Assembly (NCBI GenBank): GCA_963665495.1
Contig: OY762289.1
Coordinates: 3,410,001-3,474,000, forward strand
DNA from: G963665495 sp963665495
Lineage (GTDB): Bacteria; Desulfobacterota; Desulfovibrionia; Desulfovibrionales; Desulfovibrionaceae
Direction of reading: 5' to 3'
DNA: 64,000 nucleotides
Program-made: the position numbers and the translations under genes
Notes under the pieces: model-generated
Told to the model about the DNA's origin: nothing
The model's database searches: none
What the model saw: only the letters and a program-made list of their open reading frames with translations
In this document: positions 60,588 to 64,000 of the stretch, one piece after another
How positions within the stretch are numbered: position 1 is the first letter of the stretch
How the letters are laid out: every line of letters begins with the position of its first letter

Positions 60588-61943
60588 ATGAAAGATTCAC
60601 CTTATGTTTCGACAACCAACGCCTGCAAGCTGTGCACCCCTTTGGGCGCGGCTCTGGCTTTCAAAGGTATAGAAGGCTGTGTTCCGTTTCTACACGGATC
60701 GCAGGGATGCGCCACCTACATGCGGCGCTATGTCATCAGCCATTACCGCGAACCTGTGGACATCGCTTCCTCGGCTCTTGGTGAAAAGCAGGCCGTTTTC
60801 GGCGGCGGCGCCAACCTGAAGAAAGGTCTGCTCAATGTCATGCAGAAGTATCAGGCGTCCGTCATCGGCGTGGCTTCAACCTGTTTGACCGAGACCATCG
60901 GCGATGACCTGGGCATGATCATCGACGAATTTCTCCGCGAATTCAGCGACCTGAACCTCTGCGATCTGGTGTACGTTTCCACTCCCAGCTATTCGGGCAC
61001 GCACATGGAAGGCTGGCACCACGCCGTTCGCGCCGTTGCCGAACAGCTGGTGAAAGAGGAATCCGAAGCCAACGGCAGCATCAACATCATGCCCGGTTTC
61101 GTGTCCCCGGCGGATATCCGCCACCTTAAGGAACTCTGCATGTACTTCGACCAGCCCGCCACCATCCTGCCGGATATTTCCGAGACACTGGATGCCCCGG
61201 CGCTGGAAGACTATGAAATTTTGCCTTCGGGCGGTACCCCCGTGGCTTCCATCAAAGCCATGTCCGGCAGCAAGGGAAGCATCGAATTCGGCCGGATTCT
61301 GAAGCATATGAAAACCGCGGGCGATGTACTCGAACAACGTTTCAAGGTGCCCAACCACAAAATCGGACTGCCTATCGGCATCCGCGAAACCGATAGTTTC
61401 CTGGAAGTCATGGAAGAGCTGTCGGGCAAGGAAATTCCCGCGCACCTGACCTCGGAACGCGGTCGCCTGGTCGACGCCATGGTGGACGGGCACAAATACG
61501 TCAGCGGCAAGCGGGCCGTGGTTTACGGAGAAGAAGATCTGGTCATCGGGCTCTGCGCCATGCTCGCAGAAATCGGCGTCAAGCCCGTTCTGGTGGCCAC
61601 TGGCAGCAAGAACAACCGCTTTGCCAAAGCCATCGAGGACGTCAGCGAAGGCTTGCTGCGCGAACTGCCAGTCGTCCGTACGGGCGCTGACTTCCATGAC
61701 ATCGCGGAAGAAGCCGGTACGCTGTCCCCTGATCTGCTCATCGGACACAGCAAAGGCTACCGCTACGCCAAAAAGTGGAACATACCGCTCGTCCGCGTGG
61801 GCTTCCCCATTCACGACCGTTTCGGCGGCACCAGGATCCAGCTCCTGGGCTACCGCGGAACCCAAATGTTTTACGACCGCATTGTGAATGCCGTTCTGGC
61901 CAAAAAGCAGGCTGATAATCCCGTAGGTTACGGATATCTATAA
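60588..61943 (+). CDS. nifN: FeMo-co assembly scaffold beta chain
   Basis: A 451-residue NifK homologue: NACKLCTPLGAALAF, HGSQGCATYMRRYVISHYREPVD and STCLTETIGDDLG hold the NifEN cluster ligands. It partners NifE. The ATG follows AAAGGAG. The gene runs into nifB with a 12-bp gap. No fusion to NifX is present; NifX-type domains are instead at the ends of the two NifB-family proteins. Confidence 0.95.
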   Translation: MKDSPYVSTTNACKLCTPLGAALAFKGIEGCVPFLHGSQGCATYMRRYVISHYREPVDIASSALGEKQAVFGGGANLKKGLLNVMQKYQASVIGVASTCLTETIGDDLGMIIDEFLREFSDLNLCDLVYVSTPSYSGTHMEGWHHAVRAVAEQLVKEESEANGSINIMPGFVSPADIRHLKELCMYFDQPATILPDISETLDAPALEDYEILPSGGTPVASIKAMSGSKGSIEFGRILKHMKTAGDVLEQRFKVPNHKIGLPIGIRETDSFLEVMEELSGKEIPAHLTSERGRLVDAMVDGHKYVSGKRAVVYGEEDLVIGLCAMLAEIGVKPVLVATGSKNNRFAKAIEDVSEGLLRELPVVRTGADFHDIAEEAGTLSPDLLIGHSKGYRYAKKWNIPLVRVGFPIHDRFGGTRIQLLGYRGTQMFYDRIVNAVLAKKQADNPVGYGYL

Positions 61944-61955
61944 GGAGTTGTTGTC

Positions 61956-63224
61956 ATGCGTATCAAAGATATTTCTCGCCATCCCTGTTTCAATAAGGAA
62001 GCCGCAGGCAGTTGCGGACGTGTTCACCTTCCCGTGGCTCCCAAGTGCAATATTCAGTGCGGTTACTGCAACCGGAAATACGACTGCGTCAACGAATCGC
62101 GCCCCGGCGTGACCAGCTCCGTGCTGGCTCCTGCCCAGGCTCTGGAATACATGGACAAGGTGCTCGAACGCGAACCACGGATCACGGTGGTGGGCATTGC
62201 CGGCCCCGGCGATCCGTTCGCCAATCCCAACGAGACCCTGACCACCATCCGGCTGATCAACCGGAAATACCCGCAGATGATTTTCTGCCTTTCGACCAAC
62301 GGTCTCGGAATTCTGCCCTACGTGGAAGAACTGCCCGAACTGGGCGTGAGCCATGTCACCATCACTCTCAACACCGTGGATCCCGACATCGGTTCGCGTG
62401 TCTACCAGTGGGTACGGGACGGTAAAGTGGTCTATCGCGGACGCCAGGCTGCGGAACTGCTCCTGGAACGGCAGCTGGCCTCCATCAAGGCTCTGAAACA
62501 GGTCGGCATGATCGTCAAGGTCAACACCATCGTCATGCCTGGCATTAACGACCAGCATGTGGCTGAAGTTTCCAAGGTGGTCTCGGGAATGGGCGTGGAC
62601 ATCCAGAATCTCATGGCCCTCAAGCCCACAGAGGGAACCGCCATGGCCGACCTGGTTGAACCAAGCCATGAGCAGATCAATGAACTGCGCAAAGTCTCCG
62701 GCGAGCTGATCCCGCAGATGACGCATTGCCAGCGCTGCCGCGCCGACGCCGTGGGTCTGCTGTGCAAGGATCGTTCAAGCGAACTGGCCCCCGAACTGGA
62801 AGCCTGCTCGCGTATGGAACCGTCCATCGATGTTTCGCGGCCTTACGTGGCTGTGGCTTCCCGCGAAGGCATGCTGGTGAACATGCACCTTGGTGAAGCA
62901 ACCCGCTTGCAGATCTGGGAACAAGCCGAAACCGGTTTCCGCCAGGTGGGCGAACGCAAAACCCCGCCTGTGGGCAGCGGCCCGAAACGCTGGGAAGAAC
63001 TGGCCGACATGCTCAAGGATTGCCGCGCGGTGCTTTGCAGCGCTGTGGGAGAATCCCCGCAGGCGATTCTCAGCAAAAAAGGCGTCATACCTTATATGGT
63101 CAACGGATTTATTGAAAGCAGCCTGGAGGCGGTCTACTCCGGAACGAACATGGAACTGTTCAAAGGCCGCGCCAAGGGAATCAGCGCCTGCTGCAAGGGC
63201 GGCACCGGTTCCGGCTGCGTATAA
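61956..63224 (+). CDS. nifB: FeMo-co precursor (NifB-co) synthase, radical SAM, with NifX domain
   Basis: A 422-residue NifB. HPC (9-11) and the radical-SAM C31-x3-C35-x2-C38 (CNIQCGYC) are intact, as are GPGDPFANP, STNGLG, NTIVMPGIND and the K-cluster region HCQRCRADAVG. A NifX/NafY-like domain (about 290-400, VAVASREGMLVNMHLGEA) is fused at the C-terminus. It makes the carbide-containing 8Fe core from two 4Fe clusters. The last residues form a Gly/Cys tail (SACCKGG, GSGCV) not part of the usual domain. Last gene of the operon; a GC hairpin follows. Confidence 0.97.
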   Translation: MRIKDISRHPCFNKEAAGSCGRVHLPVAPKCNIQCGYCNRKYDCVNESRPGVTSSVLAPAQALEYMDKVLEREPRITVVGIAGPGDPFANPNETLTTIRLINRKYPQMIFCLSTNGLGILPYVEELPELGVSHVTITLNTVDPDIGSRVYQWVRDGKVVYRGRQAAELLLERQLASIKALKQVGMIVKVNTIVMPGINDQHVAEVSKVVSGMGVDIQNLMALKPTEGTAMADLVEPSHEQINELRKVSGELIPQMTHCQRCRADAVGLLCKDRSSELAPELEACSRMEPSIDVSRPYVAVASREGMLVNMHLGEATRLQIWEQAETGFRQVGERKTPPVGSGPKRWEELADMLKDCRAVLCSAVGESPQAILSKKGVIPYMVNGFIESSLEAVYSGTNMELFKGRAKGISACCKGGTGSGCV

Positions 63225-63245
63225 TAGCACAAAACACTCTTCCTG

Positions 63246-63271
63246 CCCGGCGCTTACCTGGGAGCGCCGGG
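63246..63271 (+). terminator. Hairpin at the end of the nif operon
   Basis: CCCGGCGC pairs perfectly with GCGCCGGG around a ten-base loop, 22 bases after the nifB stop. There is no T tract, so termination may be weak or Rho-assisted. Confidence 0.55.
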
Positions 63272-63614
63272 TCCGGAACTCGGAACGAAACGCCTTGCTG
63301 CGTACGCGACGAGACATGCCCCGTCGGCGCTTCCGGTCGTATCCCAACACGCTCTCCAGCCGGAAGCGCCGCACAAATTCTCCACTCTGCACCGCAACTA
63401 CGCTTTCCGACCGCTCCTCCCTGACTTTTCACGTCTCCTTGAAACAAGCAGGAACATCTCTGTGGTCGTACATCAGAAACAAGTGGCATAAAAAAAAGGA
63501 CGCAAAGTCCGGCGAACCGCATCCATCTTCCGGTCCGGGAACTTTCCGCCCTTGAAAACAATTTTTACAGGCGCCGTCCGTTAACGTCCGACAGCCTGAA
63601 ACGAAACGACCAGA
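63272..63614. other. Intergenic region, no gene seen
   Basis: GC-rich DNA with Arg/Ser-rich chance frames on both strands but no ribosome site or protein-like sequence. It separates nifB from the convergent small membrane-protein genes. A CCGG-rich stretch around 63525-63540 is the only feature of note. Confidence 0.4.
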
Positions 63615-63842
63615 TCAGGCAGGTTTTTCGCTTTCAGCGGTCTCCTTGCTCGAAACCACTGCGCTTTTCACTCCTTCCTTGACCTTCTGGTACTTGTCCG
63701 CAACCCAATCCTGGGTTTTCAGACCGGCCTTGATGGTCGCCGTGGTCGCCTTGTCCACCGTATCGGATTTTGTGGACGCGTATCCGATAACACCGCCGAT
63801 AAGAGCACCTGCCGCGAAAATCGCAATTCTTCCCAGACTCAT
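63615..63842 (-). CDS. Small glycine-zipper membrane protein (DUF6110/YtxH-like)
   Basis: A 75-residue protein: one N-terminal glycine-rich helix (IAIFAAGALIGGVIGYAST) followed by a charged amphipathic helix (ATIKAGLKTQDWVADKYQKVKEGV) and a polar tail. The layout resembles DUF6110 or YtxH-type proteins. DUF6110 proteins are found with ferrosome (fez) iron-storage genes in some anaerobes, but one small gene at the window edge cannot show that. GGAGG precedes the ATG. The partial gene upstream has a similar glycine-rich helix. Confidence 0.7.
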   Translation of the reverse strand: MSLGRIAIFAAGALIGGVIGYASTKSDTVDKATTATIKAGLKTQDWVADKYQKVKEGVKSAVVSSKETAESEKPA

Positions 63843-63868
63843 GGTTGCCTCCTGTATGCCGGCGATAC

Positions 63869-64000
63869 TTAGGCCTCGATCGCCTTTTTTCTCGGGGTAT
63901 ACCCGAATTGTTTATCCCAAAGATGCTTGGTCCCCACGGCTACGCCGATTATTCCGACCAGACCGAGCAAACCGCCGAGTCCCAAAGCCCCCGCCACGGC
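63869..64000 (-). CDS. C-terminal part of a glycine-rich membrane protein (cut by window edge)
   Basis: The open frame enters from the right edge and reads AVAGALGLGGLLGLVGIIGV, followed by a short basic tail and TAA at 63869. The visible part is one Gly/Leu-rich membrane helix and a cytoplasmic tail. Only the last 43 residues are inside the window, so the family cannot be named. It ends 26 bp before the next small membrane-protein gene on the same strand, so the two are probably one operon. Confidence 0.6.
   Translation of the reverse strand, partial: AVAGALGLGGLLGLVGIIGVAVGTKHLWDKQFGYTPRKKAIEA

Noticed and set aside
62775..63561. Frames on both strands running from nifB into the gap after it
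   Set aside because: Arg/Ser/Pro-rich shadows of nifB that continue by chance through GC-rich DNA.

Overview
The window looks like chromosome of a Desulfovibrionaceae-type sulfate reducer (inference). Supporting features are a class I Hcp, a small siroheme assimilatory-type sulfite reductase, an iron alcohol dehydrogenase with an AcoR-type sigma-54 activator, and a nif operon in the order nifH-I1-I2-D-K-(nifB-like)-(2Fe-2S Fd)-E-N-B with nifV divergent.

Region 1 (1 to about 17.86 kb) is the right-hand part of a mobilizable integrative element. Its right end is a tyrosine integrase beside a bare 3' half of tRNA-Val(TAC), followed by an intact tRNA-Asp(GTC). Inside lies an RP4-type mobilization module: a TraI-like relaxase with the catalytic Tyr and H-x-H motif, a TraJ-like protein, and an oriT closely resembling the IncP nick region. 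The cargo is AT-rich genes of unknown role at the left, a hybrid histidine kinase, and a minus-strand run: tetraheme NapC/NrfH-type cytochrome, octaheme hydroxylamine-oxidoreductase-family cytochrome, DUF1858/DUF438/hemerythrin/PAS protein, NapH-like iron-sulfur membrane protein, cupin, siroheme reductase, hcp. This is what a reverse-HURM route (nitrite to hydroxylamine to ammonium) or an NO/hydroxylamine detoxification island would contain. An FNR/HcpR-like box with a well spaced -10 sits inside it.

Region 2 (17.9-24.7 kb) holds tRNA-Asp, a short acetyltransferase cassette between two imperfect copies of the tRNA-Asp 3' end plus downstream DNA, marC, a second hybrid kinase, and an intact ISL3-type IS with inverted repeats and an 8-bp target duplication.

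Region 3 (24.7-44 kb) is a Wzx/Wzy-type exopolysaccharide locus: glycosyltransferases, an epimerase, a deacetylase, two tandem Acetyltransf_6 paralogues, flippase, polymerase, initiating sugar transferase with an unusual C-terminal domain, Wzc-like and Wza-like proteins, and a SPOR/P-loop fusion whose Walker lysine is arginine. About 1.2 kb of decayed or non-coding DNA follows.

Region 4 (45.2-51.2 kb) holds a DsrE-family protein, two membrane proteins, the alcohol dehydrogenase with a candidate sigma-54 promoter, a tandem palindrome that could be its enhancer, and the activator gene. A 107-bp inverted-repeat element here also occurs at 6.0 kb, 3' of hcp.

Region 5 (51.2-63.3 kb) is the nitrogen-fixation locus. 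nifV and nifH are divergent, each with a sigma-54 promoter and a shared palindrome between them. Between nifK and nifE sits a NifB homologue that has lost all three radical-SAM cysteines while the true nifB closes the operon. Strong hairpins lie in three intercistronic gaps. The window ends in two small glycine-rich membrane proteins, the second cut by the edge.
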